From Ophiura sarsii (taxonomy: Eukaryota; Echinodermata; Ophiuroidea; Amphilepidida; Ophiuridae), in NCBI GenBank assembly GCA_035610835.1, contig CM069452.1, positions 7,211,109 through 7,275,108 of the forward strand: a DNA stretch of 64,000 nucleotides. The letters run 5' to 3'. Both the position numbers and the translations under genes were made by a program. Below, one piece after another: positions 43,231 through 54,836 of the stretch. The notes beneath the pieces are model-generated. The model was not told the origin of the DNA. It saw nothing but the letters and a program-made list of their open reading frames with translations, and searched no databases. Position 1 is the first letter of the stretch. Every line of letters begins with the position of its first letter.

Positions 43231-43824
43231 ACATTTATACATTGTACATGTAAGAGTGGATGCTTGCCTTGGGTTAATGTAAGTAAATGTGTATGCTCCA
43301 GTTTCATACTTTTGAATGTGTTATTAATTATTTTGTTTAAAAAATGATGATGTTTCCATTATATTTATATTTGTCCTAAAATTAAGCGCCAAAATGAAAT
43401 TGATATCAACAAAATGAACAATTATGCAAATTAATTAACTATTAAAGCACCGATGTTTTATAAATAAATTGAGTGTTACTCATATAAATTAATAGATAAG
43501 GCGCATGAAAGTCGATATCGAGTTTCAAGTTACCCGCCGCATCACTTTTTTTCAACCGCGTCAAAATTTAAAGATTTCCCCAAAAAATCATTATATATTT
43601 TTAAACACAATTGTTGCCAGTTTTATCAATTTGAACACATTTTTCACTTTCTTATTAAAATATAAATTTTGAGAACTAGGCTCATAAGCAAGACTTTTTG
43701 AATCGTAAACCTACCTGGTTAAAAGTTCATCTGAGTGTGATGTGCAATGTGCAAATATATTAAATAAAGAGAGAACTTGTGTAAAAATGTGTTTGTTCTG
43801 ATAATTTTGAGTTGGATCATTTAA

Positions 43825-44181
43825 AGGTAGATGACCCGATCACATTTTCGTAACACAGAATTATTTCAAACATACGGAGATTTTCATATCATATGAAAGC
43901 TCGTATTTTTCTCATCATCATACTGAAATTTGACGGCCTAGATCGGTATAATTACGGAGAAATCGTTGAAATAACGTCGAATTACCGCGAATGGTGGTAT
44001 ACCACCGATATAGTTTGTGTACAACTCAATGGGTACAGTTCACGCCATCTTGTGCGTCTAAAATAAGAACCATTAGAGCTATGCAACTCAAACTTTGGAA
44101 CACGACTTTTTTAAGGATGACCTTTCATGTAGAATAGAAAACTTCAAGTTGAAAATCGGAATATGATCGGGTCATCTACCT
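43825..44181. mobile_element. TTAA MITE (family C), complete copy
   Basis: AGGTAGATGACCCGATCA and TGATCGGGTCATCTACCT are perfect inverted termini between TTAA sites (43821-43824, 44182-44185). The body matches 22788-23121 in inverse orientation, including the GGTGGTATACCACC palindrome. Confidence 0.9.
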
Positions 44182-44802
44182 TTAACTAGAGAACTTTATT
44201 GTAAATCATACACCCATGTGCATATGCAGATATGCACCTTAAAAACATATTTTTATATTATTTAAATGAGCACCGTATCAATATGGGTTGATCAAACATG
44301 CATTTACATGTCAATATAGAATCTGATCAAATAATGAATAATAAATAATGAAAAAGTCGCCTCATCAATTTTGAAAAAATCGGGAAACTTGCAATTGACT
44401 TTCATGAGCCTAATAAGAGACATAAAAAGAAACATTAATTGATCTAGTTTTAAAAAGAAAATTATAAAACATGCTAATAAATAAAATGCTAACATTGGCA
44501 ATTCTTTATAACAATGCAAATTCTGATGATATCAAAATAAGAATTATCGTTCAACAATTTCAACAAAATTTGATTTGACCAACAGAATTCTTTATAACTC
44601 AAAGCACTTTGGTGTATTTCAAAAATGTAAAGTGCATTTTGAAGATGAAGTAATGCTCTTTCTTTCAGTGTCACTTTTTATATAACAACTTCAAACTTGT
44701 GTCTATTTGAGGTAAATATTACAACCAAAACTTGGAAAATCATTTAATTTGTGGTGACTGATGAGATTGCTTGTTTAGACTTTATTTAACTATACATTTT
44801 AA

Positions 44803-44990
44803 AGGTATATTATGTGATCTTTCCAGGGAACGCCCTCAACATCGAAAAAAAAATTGAAAGCAGATTTTCTTGCAGATTTACATTTCTGATCATAAATCAT
44901 GCATACATTCCAAGTTACAGGGCGATACGATTCTTAATTACTTCAAAATCATGGTTTTAGAGTGAAAATAAACTGTCGGAATTCCGACAG
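44803..44990. mobile_element. Left half of a family F TTAA MITE, joined to the repeat element that follows
   Basis: Starts after TTAA (44799-44802) with AGGTATATTATGTGATCT and matches the left half of 51125-51498 up to the central palindrome ACTGTCGG..CCGACAGT. It then passes directly into the GT-rich start of the tandem-repeat element. Confidence 0.75.
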
Positions 44991-46405
44991 TGTATGTGTG
45001 TAGGGGTGTGTGTGCCTTTTGGTTAGCCTTTTTTTCCAAATGCTGTATCTTTTGAAAGGATGGACGGATTGACTTCAAACCTTCACTGATAGGTAGGCCA
45101 TGGTCAAACACTGTAGCTGCTTGTTTGGGGGTCTAATTTGCAAAGGTCATCTGAGGTCAAAGGTCATCTAGAGGTCAAATCGTAAAAGTTGCCCGAATGC
45201 TGTATCTGTTGAAAGGATGGACGGATTGACTTCAAACCTTCAGTGATAGGTAGGCCATGGTCAAACACTGTAGCTGCTTGTTTGGGGGTCTAATTTGCAA
45301 AGGTCATCTGAGGTCAAAGGTCATTTAGAGGTCAAATCGTAAAAGTTGCCCGATTGACTTCAAACTTGGAGAAAAGAAACATGAACACCGGGTGAACATG
45401 TTTAATATAAATTAGAGGTCATCCAAGGTCATCTGAGGTCAAAGGTCATCCAGAGGTCAAATCTTAAAAGTTACCCGATTGACGTCAAACTTGGAGACAA
45501 GAAACATGAACACCGGGTGAACATGTCTAAAATAAATTAGAGGTCATCTGAGGTCAAAGGTCATCCAGAGGTCAAATCGTAAAAGTTGCCCGATTGACGT
45601 CAAACTTGGAGACAAAAAACATAAACACCGGGTGAACATGTCTAAAATAAATTAGAGGTCATCTGAGGTCAAAGGTCATCCAGAGGTCAAATCGTAAAAG
45701 TTGCCCGATCGACGTCAAACTTGGAGACAAGAAACATGAACACTGGGTGAACATGTCTAAAATAAATTAGAGGTCATCCAAGGTCATCTGAGGTCAAAGG
45801 TCATCCAGAGGTCAAAGTGGTAAAAGTTGCCCGATTGACGTCAAACTTGGAGACAAGAAACATGAACACCGGGTGAATATGTCTAAAATAAATTAGAGGT
45901 CATCTGAGGTCAAAGGTCATCCAGAGGTCAAATCGTAAAAGTTGCCCGATTGACGTCAAACTTGGAGACAAGAAACATGAACACCGGGTGAACATGTCTA
46001 AAATAAATTAGAGGTCATCTGAGGTCAAAGGTCATCCAGAGGTCAAATCGTAAAAGTTGCCCGATCGACGTCAAACTTGGAGACAAGAAACATGAACACC
46101 GGGGGAACATGTCTAAAATAAATTAGAGGTCATCCGAGGTCAACGGTCATTAGAGGTCAACCAAGGTCAAAGGTCAACAAGGGGTTAATTTGTGCAATGA
46201 ACACCGTGGGAACATGTAAAAAAATAATTACAGGTCATCTGAGGTCAAAGGTCATCCAGAGGTCAAATCGTTAAAGTTGACCGATTGACCTCAAACTTAG
46301 AGAAAAGAAACATGAACACCGGGGGAACATGACCCATATATGACCGTTGACCTCATTTAGTTGATCTCCCAGCCAGGGGGATTCGCAAGTCGTGACTTGC
46401 AGTAT
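44990..46405. mobile_element. Large tandem-repeat element, copy 2
   Basis: From TGTGTGCCTTTTGGTTAGCC onward it matches copy 1 almost base for base: two long units, then about seven shorter ones with AGGTCAAAGGTCA, ending with ACCGTTGACCTC, AGCCAGGGGGAT and the stem-loop GCAAGTCGTGACTTGC (46385-46400). The 5' hairpin of copy 1 is absent and replaced by the half-MITE. Confidence 0.8.
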
Positions 46406-47186
46406 TTTTATTTTTGCCCCACCCTTTTTACAGAGCCACCTTTTTATTTGGGAATGTTCAACCCCCCACCCTTTATACCGAAAAGGGGACATTTTGATCA
46501 TTTTGTGCATTCAAATTTGAAAAGGCACTCATTGGAAGAAAGGACAAAGTGACAGAAACATCTCGGGACCCGTTTTGTTTTTCGGACGGGTCCCGGGATG
46601 CCCGAAATTATTCATAAAAAAAATAATTGAAAATAATAATAATAAACTTACTTAAAAACCACCTTGTCGGCTAAATCACGATTATTTAATGTAAATCTAT
46701 AGAGGAGATTCATTTGAATGGATTTATTTAATCAAATCAGTGCATTTTTGGTACTCTTATGCTCCCTAAATTATGACACTTTCGTAGCTCCCGGCGAGTT
46801 TCCATTTTGAAAAAATGTCACGATATCAACAATAGATGGCGCTATATAACAACAAACCAATTTAAAGATGGCGACTTTTTAATTTTGAATCGAATATATC
46901 TTCGGATACATATTTATGATATAACTAGTGCTAGCGAGTCAACAAGGTCGGTATTTTGATTATTTTGATGATCGCTGAGAAACCGCCACCCTTTTTATTT
47001 TATCTCCACGCTTTATACAACTACACCCTTTATATCAGAAATATTCTGACCCCCACCCTTTTGTTGATTTTTTGATTTCTGAAGTCCCACCCTGTATAAA
47101 GCGTGCCGTCCGGACTATGTCATCATTTGTTCCAACAGCTGAATTTATTTAGAGCCCAAAATCCCAGGATTGCCCAATTTTAATGC
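46406..47186. other. No gene; contains a perfect 10-bp-stem hairpin
   Basis: CGGGACCCGT (46564-46573) pairs with ACGGGTCCCG (46586-46595). CCACCCTTT phrases recur on both sides (46430-46480 and 46985-47090). An upstream MRPS16 exon, if any, is not recognised here. Confidence 0.4.
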
Positions 47187-47354
47187 TCCATGTGTTTGTT
47201 TTCATTTCAGTTTCCTCAGAGTTACAATGGGGGTGATGATCCGTCTTGCTCGCTATGGTTGCACTAACCGTCCATGTGTTTGTTTTCATTTCAGTTTCCT
47301 CAGAGTTACAATGGGGGTGATGATCCGTCTTGCTCGCTATGGTTGCACCAACCG
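47187..47354 (+). repeat. MRPS16: 84-bp tandem duplication of an MRPS16 splice acceptor and exon start
   Basis: 47187-47270 and 47271-47354 are identical except for one C/T difference. Each copy holds the polypyrimidine tract and TTTCATTTCAG acceptor (AG at 47209-47210 and 47293-47294), the ATG and the codons through GCTNRP. The unit is 28 codons and carries no stop in the coding frame. Confidence 0.97.
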
Positions 47355-48660
47355 TCCATTTTTCCACATTGTTGCCATACATAGCTCACTTGCACGTAAT
47401 TCACCAAAGAAGTTTGAACAGTTAGGAACATATGATCCAATGCCCAATGATCACAACGAAAAACTTGTGGCAATCAACTATGAGAGACTCCAGTTTTGGA
47501 TAGCACGAGGGGCTCAACCATCCAAACCCGTTTCTATGCTATTAGGTTAGTATGTTTTTGATAAAGTTCTATTATGTCTGCAGTTAACTTTGCTTGAACT
47601 CTAGATAGACAAAGTCACTTAATTTTTAGTAAATTTAACAAAATCTTTGATTTCTTGAACATTTTCAACTTTGATTCAGATCTTTCTTATTCAATAGTTG
47701 AAGAGTTGTCAAATCCAATGGCTGCTTCCTTCACATTTTTTGCTTCAAGGAAAAGACTCTATTGAATTGCTGCTCCAAAATGGTCCCGGGAACATACATA
47801 ACACTGCCATCGGAGTTAACCTCTTTTGGAGAAAAAACACCCTCTTGAATTAGAGAGACTTAAAGGGGCATTAAGAGATGTGGTGGAGGCAGCGCCCTCA
47901 ATTACAAAAATATATGATAAAAATTGGGATTTGTATATTTTTACATGTATTACATGTATGAGCTTACACCTACATTGTATAAGGATTAAGAAAAATCAGC
48001 CCTCTTTGTACAACAAAACGTTGATTCAAAAATGCTGGTAGAGCCGCAACCAGCATTTTACATGGTTAAGGGTGGTATTCCAACATATTAAAAATATTGT
48101 TTTAATCAAGTTTTGCTGGGGTTTTTTTTAGTAGAAACAACAATAATGGCAATTTTAAATGTTCAGCTTGAAGTAAATTAATTAAAATTAAAACAAATCA
48201 ACATGACATTGTGTCCCCTTTAACTAAAAAAATGAGAAAATGAGTGTTAATATATTGAGATGTGTATCAAATGAACTGTGCTTTTAACTCATCAAATGGG
48301 GCTATTTTTGAGTATTGGGAAAGTCTTTTTGGTACTAAGAATCTTTGGAAGACAATGAGATTTTGGTACCAATATCACAAGAAGACCAAAAAGTGAGTTC
48401 TGTCTTTCTAGTCGTCAACACTCAAATTTATCATTTCTCAGTAAGTTTGTCTTTCCTACTCATTTTAGTACATAGTACTTAACCAATTGATTTTGTTTAT
48501 GTCATTCACAGGTTTATCTGGCTTTTACCCAATCCATCCAGTCAGCGTAGTCATAGCAAGGAGAGCAAGACTGCTAGCAGCTAAGAAGGCGCAGGAAGCA
48601 GCCGACGCAGCAGCTGAAGCAGAAAAAGAAGATGCCAACAAAGAGATCGGAGAGTTATGA
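47311..48660 (+). CDS. MRPS16: Mitochondrial small ribosomal subunit protein bS16m (MRPS16), two visible coding exons
   Basis: A structural protein of the mitochondrial 28S ribosomal subunit. The first exon (ATG at 47311 to 47545) encodes MIRLARYGCTNRPFFHIVA, EQLGTYDP and LQFWIARGAQPSKPV, all conserved S16 motifs. The donor is G|GTTAGT at 47546. The second exon starts at 48512 after TCATTCACAG, restores the split Gly codon, and encodes LSGFYPIHPVSVV then an Ala/Lys/Glu-rich tail to TGA at 48658-48660. The total is 127 residues, close to the family's 130-140. Starts at 47227 and 47311 are both possible because the exon start is duplicated; the second gives a protein of normal shape. An upstream non-coding or short coding exon is expected since this exon begins with an acceptor. 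The intron hosts a MITE. Confidence 0.93.
47864..48219. mobile_element. TTAA MITE (family B) in the MRPS16 intron
   Basis: AGGGGCATTAAGAGATG at the left and ATTGTGTCCCCT at the right, between TTAA sites (47860-47863, 48220-48223). This is the most complete family B copy and serves as reference for 1604-1890 and 54507-56223. Confidence 0.85.
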
Positions 48661-49067
48661 TAGTGACTGCCTAACAATAAGGATTTATTCCTAGGACCTT
48701 AATATTGTTTGTGGATTCATCATTAAGTATCTGCAGTCAGGTGACCTTAGACAAATTCATATTGACCAAGGCGAATGTACTCTTTACAAAAAGGTTGATT
48801 GTTAGTAACAGGTCAGCATTCACAATTGACTTGGATACATTATTTTGTATCTCATCGTTTGTCAGAAGACAGTTGAAAAAGTCGTCTTGACTAAGGGAGA
48901 ATGTACTCTTTATATGTTGACTCCAAGTGACATCAACATCTCGATAATGGCAACTAACTCAACACATACCTCTGGAGATAGAGATGAACATTTCTTATAG
49001 CATGCACATCAAGCAGAATGTCTGATAGTCTCATTTATTCAAAACATTGAGTGTGATTTTTAATGAA
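48661..49067 (+). other. MRPS16: MRPS16 3' untranslated region
   Basis: Free of repeats between the stop codon and the candidate poly(A) signal at 49068. Two GAATGTACTCTTTA phrases about 125 bp apart (48774, 48899) suggest a partial internal duplication. Confidence 0.5.
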
Positions 49068-49073
49068 AATAAA
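49068..49073 (+). terminator. MRPS16: Candidate MRPS16 poly(A) signal
   Basis: AATAAA about 410 nt after the stop, followed about 20-35 nt later by T-rich sequence (TTTTTTGTATTTTTG). Confidence 0.55.
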
Positions 49074-49621
49074 TAAGCCCACACAATTTTTTGTATTTTT
49101 GTAACATGTCATTGAAATTTATGGTAGGGTGGGTGGGCGGATTTGTCTTGTTTTTTCCCCCCAGCTTCCTGTATAGATATTTTGAATTGCATATAATACT
49201 ATAGCCTGTGGTAGAGGCCTTTTGTGATCGACAGATTTGCTTTGTACTGTATTCCTTTTTGATGAGGAGCACCAAAGATCTTCTTTTAATTTTTTTTGTT
49301 GTTGTTTATTTGTTTTTTTAAACATTTTTCTTCTGCAAACAAAATCAGTGTCGGGGGGTAAATTATGGTCGGGCGGGTTACGCCAATACAACAATTTGGT
49401 GGTTTTTTTGGCCTAAGAGTATATATACTTGTGTTAGTTTTGTTGAATATAAATTCAAGGACCATAATTGTAAGCCAAAAACTTTACCTTCATTTGTATG
49501 TTTCTTAATTTAAATTGTGTATGAAAAAATAACAAGCCACAATAAATAAATACACAATCTTCTGGACTAAATTAAGTTCAGAGTTCCTGTAAAAAGAAAA
49601 TTTCAGATAAAGATGATGTAC

Positions 49622-49779
49622 CGTACTGTAAAACCACTTAATTTCGCGAGAGTTTTAATTTCGTGCGGTATGTAGATTCATGAAATTTAATACCTGAGAA
49701 ACTGACAATTTTGCATTGAAAGTAACAGTAAAATTTCCAGATTCGCAAAATAAAGTATCCACAAAATTATAGTGTATTA
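49622..49779. mobile_element. TA-flanked MITE (family D)
   Basis: TACTGTAAAACCACTTAATT at the left and ATAGTGTATTACTGTA at the right, with internal AACTGACAATTTTGCATTGA shared with 34068-34264 and 35797-35962. Confidence 0.65.
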
Positions 49780-51124
49780 CTGTATAATGAACCATTTTAA
49801 TGTTTGAATGTTTCAAATGGTTTTGGTACATAAAAATTCATTTTTCAAAATTTAATGACAATCTACAAAGTATGCATGATATGGAGACCCGGCCCGTCGT
49901 CATGGGAATGCAAGAACTTTGTAAATTAACTTTTGGGTCATTTTGCAGGAAAAACATTTTGTGTTTAATTTATTCCAATTTCAAGACTGGTAAAATTGCT
50001 TAAAATTTGTGGATTTGCCTATAATTTCATAAATAACTAAAAACTGAATTTGGCCAAAAATGTTGTTAACCACATTCTTGAATTCCCATGACTGCTTGTG
50101 TTATTCCCATGACTGCTTGTGTTCTTGAATTCCCATGACTGCTTGTGTTATTGTGAAATTGAGAAGATAAAGCCAAACAAAGAAGATAGTCTGTCTCAGA
50201 AGCCCGCCCGCATTGGTATGTGAAATGAGCTACGGCACATAGGTCTATGCGTTGAGGCCTATTTTTTTCTTCTTTTTTCTTTTTTCTTTTTAGAAAAAAA
50301 GTTTTAAAAAAGTTCTCTGAAGCAAAACAAAGCCTGTTTTTCATTTTAGCATTTGGTTCTTTCTACACGAAGCCGCCTCGGTATTAATAGGCAGATAATT
50401 GATTAATTGGTATGGTAGCAACAACTCACCAGTCGATATTAAGTAGAGAATTAGGGAATAATGCTTCAATTGATAAATTCAGCCCATACACATACCTGTC
50501 GCACTAAAATATGTGTTTGAAACCAAAATGTGAAAATCAAAGTTGCACTTTTGTCTATTCTTTTCGATGTTAACCAATCTTTTTGAACAATATCTCAAAT
50601 TGAAGAGGAGAAATAAATATAGTATGTTGTAATTGATATTTATAAATTGGAACTCTATTTTTAGAGTTATGAGCATTATAATTACCCAGTAAATTACTTG
50701 TATGTATACTGTATAATAAAAATGCTCACTCAGTCATCTGGTATAAATTTTCCTGTCATCTGGTATAAATTTTCCTGACAATGTTGGGACATTTTCAGAA
50801 TATTCTTAGAATTACTAAATTGCATGGCAGGGCTCAACATACACAGGGGCGGAGGGCGATTGGCCCCCAGTCTCACAAAATAGCCATTTGAGAAAATGTT
50901 GGCCTATATTAAAATGTACCAAAAGGGCTACTTTAGGCAGAATTTGCTCAAAACAGTATTTTCAACCCTATTGCAGGACTAGTCGGGACCATATTTACTT
51001 TTATAACAATGTCCATCTCCAATTCTCCACAATCAAGGTTTGCTTGTCACACAAGTATCAATTTACTTTTATCAAAGATATACAGATTTGTACAACATTT
51101 CAGAAATAAATTTGTTAGTGTTAA
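49780..51124. other. No gene; two short tandem repeats
   Basis: CCCATGACTGCTTGTGTT occurs three times at 50085-50150. CATCTGGTATAAATTTTCCTG occurs twice at about 50735-50777. No coding signal. Confidence 0.45.
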
Positions 51125-51498
51125 AGGTATATTATGTGATCTTTCCAGGGAACGCCCTCAACATCGAAAAAAATATTGAAAGTAGATTTTCTTGCAGATT
51201 TACATTTCTGATCATAAATCATACATACATTCCAAGTTACAGAGCGATACGATTCTTAATTACTTCAAAATCAGGATTTTAGAGTGAAAATAAACTGTCG
51301 GATAATCCGACAGTTTATTATTTTCACTCTAAATTCACTCTAAAACCATGATTTTGAGGTAATTAGGAATCGTATCGCTCTGTAACTTGGAATGTATGTA
51401 TGATTTATGATCAGAAATGTAAATCTGCAAGAAAATCTACTTTCTAAAAAAAAAAATGAATAGAGGGCGCTCTATGGAAAAGATCACATAATATGCCT
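51125..51498. mobile_element. TTAA MITE (family F), complete foldback
   Basis: AGGTATATTATGTGATCT and AGATCACATAATATGCCT-type termini lie between TTAA sites (51121-51124, 51499-51502). The whole element folds on itself around CTGTCGGATAATCCGACAG. Arms are about 175 bp. Confidence 0.9.
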
Positions 51499-51502
51499 TT
51501 AA

Positions 51503-52044
51503 GCACTACAACTATTAGAGTGGAAAGCAAGCTGTGTTTCTCCTGAGTGTGGTTATTACAATAAGATATTTTATGAGTTTGTTTAGTGGTCAAATTTCTT
51601 ATAAAATGGAACATCTATTAAACATGCGAAAAGCGTAAAAACTACTTGAACATGAATTGTGAATGTGATATTATTGTGCATTTAGCCCCCCCCCCCCCTA
51701 CCATCCAAAATTGCAAAAAAGATGCCTTGAATTAAAAAAGGGTTTTACACACTTTTTTGTTGAAAAAAGGTCGACATTTTGGAAAAATGGTCCACTTTAG
51801 CCAAATTTGGCCCCCCCCTGCTAAAAATGTTCCACATTTTAGAAAGTGGAAAGTGCCCCCCCCCCCCCCCCCCCCCCTAAAAAAAACCTGGTTACTTACG
51901 GGCCTGAGTGTCTTGCAACGTTTCTTCCTTAATTTTAAGGGTTCAATTCAGGGGATGTGGGGCAGTGGCGTTAATAGGGTGGTTCATGGGGGTGTGGGGG
52001 GGGGGGGATTACCGACTTAAAAAAGGTAACCCCCCCCCCTAAAA
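51503..52044. other. No gene; G/C-tract repeat debris
   Basis: Poly-C runs near 51687, 51857 and 52028 and a poly-G run near 52000. The right end TTACGGGCCTG at 51895-51905 matches the hAT-like MITE at 1327-1483. CAGTGGCGTTAATAGG at 51963 is another hAT-like terminus without a recognised partner. Confidence 0.45.
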
Positions 52045-52700
52045 TCACCTTAGTTTGCATAACTCTACACACAATTATACATTTGAGAGATTGAAATACT
52101 TATGAAAAGGAAAAACGCTTGGCTACCCATAGAAAGTTTCCCCCTTTTAATATCATTATTGCTTTTCCAAAAAAGTCACATTTCCCCAAAATGATGTTTT
52201 CAGTCAAAGTGGCACTTTAAGAGTTAATTTTAATAACTCCACACACAATAAGGCATTTCAAGAAGATTGAAATACCTATGTAAAGGAAAAACGCTTGGCT
52301 ACCCATAGAAAGTTTCCCCCTTTTAATAACATTATTGCTTTTCCAAAAAAGTCACATTTCCCCAAAATGATGTTTTCAGTAAAAGTGGCACTTTAAGAGT
52401 TAATTTGCATAACTCCACACACAATAAGGTATTTCAAGAAGATTGAAACACTTATGAAAAGGACACACACTTGGCTACCCATGGAAAGTTTCCCCCTTTT
52501 AATATCATTATTGCTTTTCCTAAAAAAGTCACATTTCCCCAAAATTATGTTTTCAGAAAAAGTGGCACTTAGAGTTCATTTGCATAGCTCCACACACATT
52601 AGGCATTTCAAGAGATTGAAACACTTATGAAAAGGGAGAACGCTTGGCTACCCACACAGAGTTTCCTCTTTTCAATACCACATTTACTTTTCCGAAAACG
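52045..52700. repeat. Tandem repeat, period about 175 bp, nearly four units
   Basis: ACGCTTGGCTACCCATAG recurs at 52115, 52291, 52467 (variant) and 52640. Units also share CACATTTCCCCAAAAT, AAAGTGGCACTT and CATAACTCCACACAC. Divergence rises toward the right. Confidence 0.85.
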
Positions 52701-54502
52701 GTAACATTTCCGAACAGTGGTACCGTTCAATGATGCAGGGAAGTTATTGACGTGAATGGTTGACACTGTAGGCATAGCACATTGCACACACACAGAGTCT
52801 GCCACTGAGAGCGTTACACCAGTGAACAACAACAATGAAGAGCTGTGTTGCAAAAAGGCCTACATCCACTTCTACCTGTTACTCATTTTGCATTATGTGG
52901 AATGTGACTTGTATTGTTTATAGTGCCTCAATTGGTGTGCATGGATGCACTACTCCAAGTCATGAATACAGCAATACAATAGTTTGATTAATAAATAATG
53001 TAAAATGAGTAACATGTAGGATTGGTCTGTAAGCCCTTATGCAAAAAAGCTCATCATATAACGTATGCAGCTCCACTTTGAAAAACACCCCTATATAAAA
53101 TTGATTATCCTCACATTGTCCACTCCCTATAGGGCAGTGAGCTTGCCATTATATGGTAGGCATGACCTTACACTATATAACCTTGATTCAGGTATAAATA
53201 TTTATCATCTGTTTTTTTAGTTAGGACAGTTTTTACCAATTTTTGAAATTTGCTCTAAACTTGTATATATTCGGCCGATTGAATTTAACCTAACCTGACA
53301 TATTGTACTAAACACTTCAGTTCATTTAGTGATATGATCAGATTTGGCATCCTTTGAGTGGACAATGTGAGGAAAAGACTGAGAATTTAAATATGGGTAT
53401 TTAAAGAAATGGAAAAGCTTGTTATTTCTAAATGCAGCAATATTTGTCAATCAAATTGGGTATACATGTTATATATCTATTACCGATCACTCTTATGATG
53501 GGAAAAAAATTGTCGGACATTGCTCATTTGCATATTAATGACTTGAAAAGATAATTAGCTAATTTGCATATTTAATGAGCTTATGAAACCAAATTATAGT
53601 TTAACAGATTGGGTATCATACAGTTAGCCAGTATACCAAGTTTGATTGCAATACACCATCCACATCTGGATTTATAATATTTACGCATATTAATTAGCTG
53701 GACTTTTTTGATAGCGGTCAGTGAAACTGTTCTAAATGACCAATTTCACTAGGTTATTTTAGCTTAATGCAATATAATTTTACAATTTTTTAAAATTTAA
53801 CATGGTATATAGATACTCAATTGTTAAGAAATATGTGTAAAATGGTGTTTTGAATGTACATTATTAACAAATTGAGCTCTCTAAATCCTGAAAAAAAAAT
53901 CTATTTTTGGGCATTGCTACTGTTTTTGGCAGGTTTTCGGTCATTTTCGGAGTATTTCAAAACACCGTAACACAAGAACGCATTGATTCGATTGTCATAA
54001 TTCTTCTTGGAAAATAAATCTTTCATTGCAATCTTTCATTTGACACCAATCTTGTACATGTCTCAATTATTTGAATTGTATGTGTGCTATGCCTACTATT
54101 AGCTACATGTAGGCATGCATGAAGTTAAAGAAAGCACTGGAGACATTGTTGTAACCTTCTTGTATAGGATCTTGAAAAGTGCTACTTTTTCTGAAAACAT
54201 CATTTTGGGAAATGCGACTGTTTTGGGAATTTTAAGTAAACATGATATTTCAAAAAATAGGTACAGTGGTACACAAAAAAGTACATTGTAAAATTGTACG
54301 GTTCCCCCCCCCCTTCTCTTTTTACACACACACCCCACGCCCTGCCCCCACCCCTACAAATACAATAAGCATACACAATTGAAGAGGTGGCCCACACATC
54401 CTCCGCCCCCATACTGTATCCGCCACTGTGTTCGCAGTAACACAAACATATGGTTGGAATTATTTCCATATGACACTGATTATTAGGGTTATTGGGAAAC
54501 AG
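52701..54502. other. No gene recognised
   Basis: AT-rich. A C-rich stretch with CACACACACCCCACGCCCTG lies near 54330. The hAT-like right end CGCCACTG at 54421-54428 has no matching left end. No coding signal. Confidence 0.45.
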
Positions 54503-54836
54503 TTAAAGGGGCACTAAGAGATGTGTTGGAGGATACGCCCTCAATTATGATAAAAACTGGGATTAGTATATTTTTATAATTGTATTACATGTATGAACTT
54601 ACTCCTATAAGTATTAAGAAAAATCAGCCCTCTATGTACAAGAAAACGTTGATTCAAAAAATGCTCGTCCCGCAGGACGAGCATTTTACGTCCGACAGTA
54701 TCCCCCTGCAGTACGCGTGATACATAACGTGAACCATATTTGCATAGAGGGCGTTTTTCAATAAATAGCGATGATATTGTTTTAATCAAGTTTTGCTATG
54801 TTTTTGCTAGTAGAAACAACAGTAATGGCCATTTTT

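Noticed and set aside
47170..47310. Taking the first ATG copy (47227) as the certain MRPS16 start
   Set aside because: It would place intron-like residues between two copies of the conserved N-terminal motif; the copy at 47311 gives a normal S16 protein, so the first is left as an alternative.
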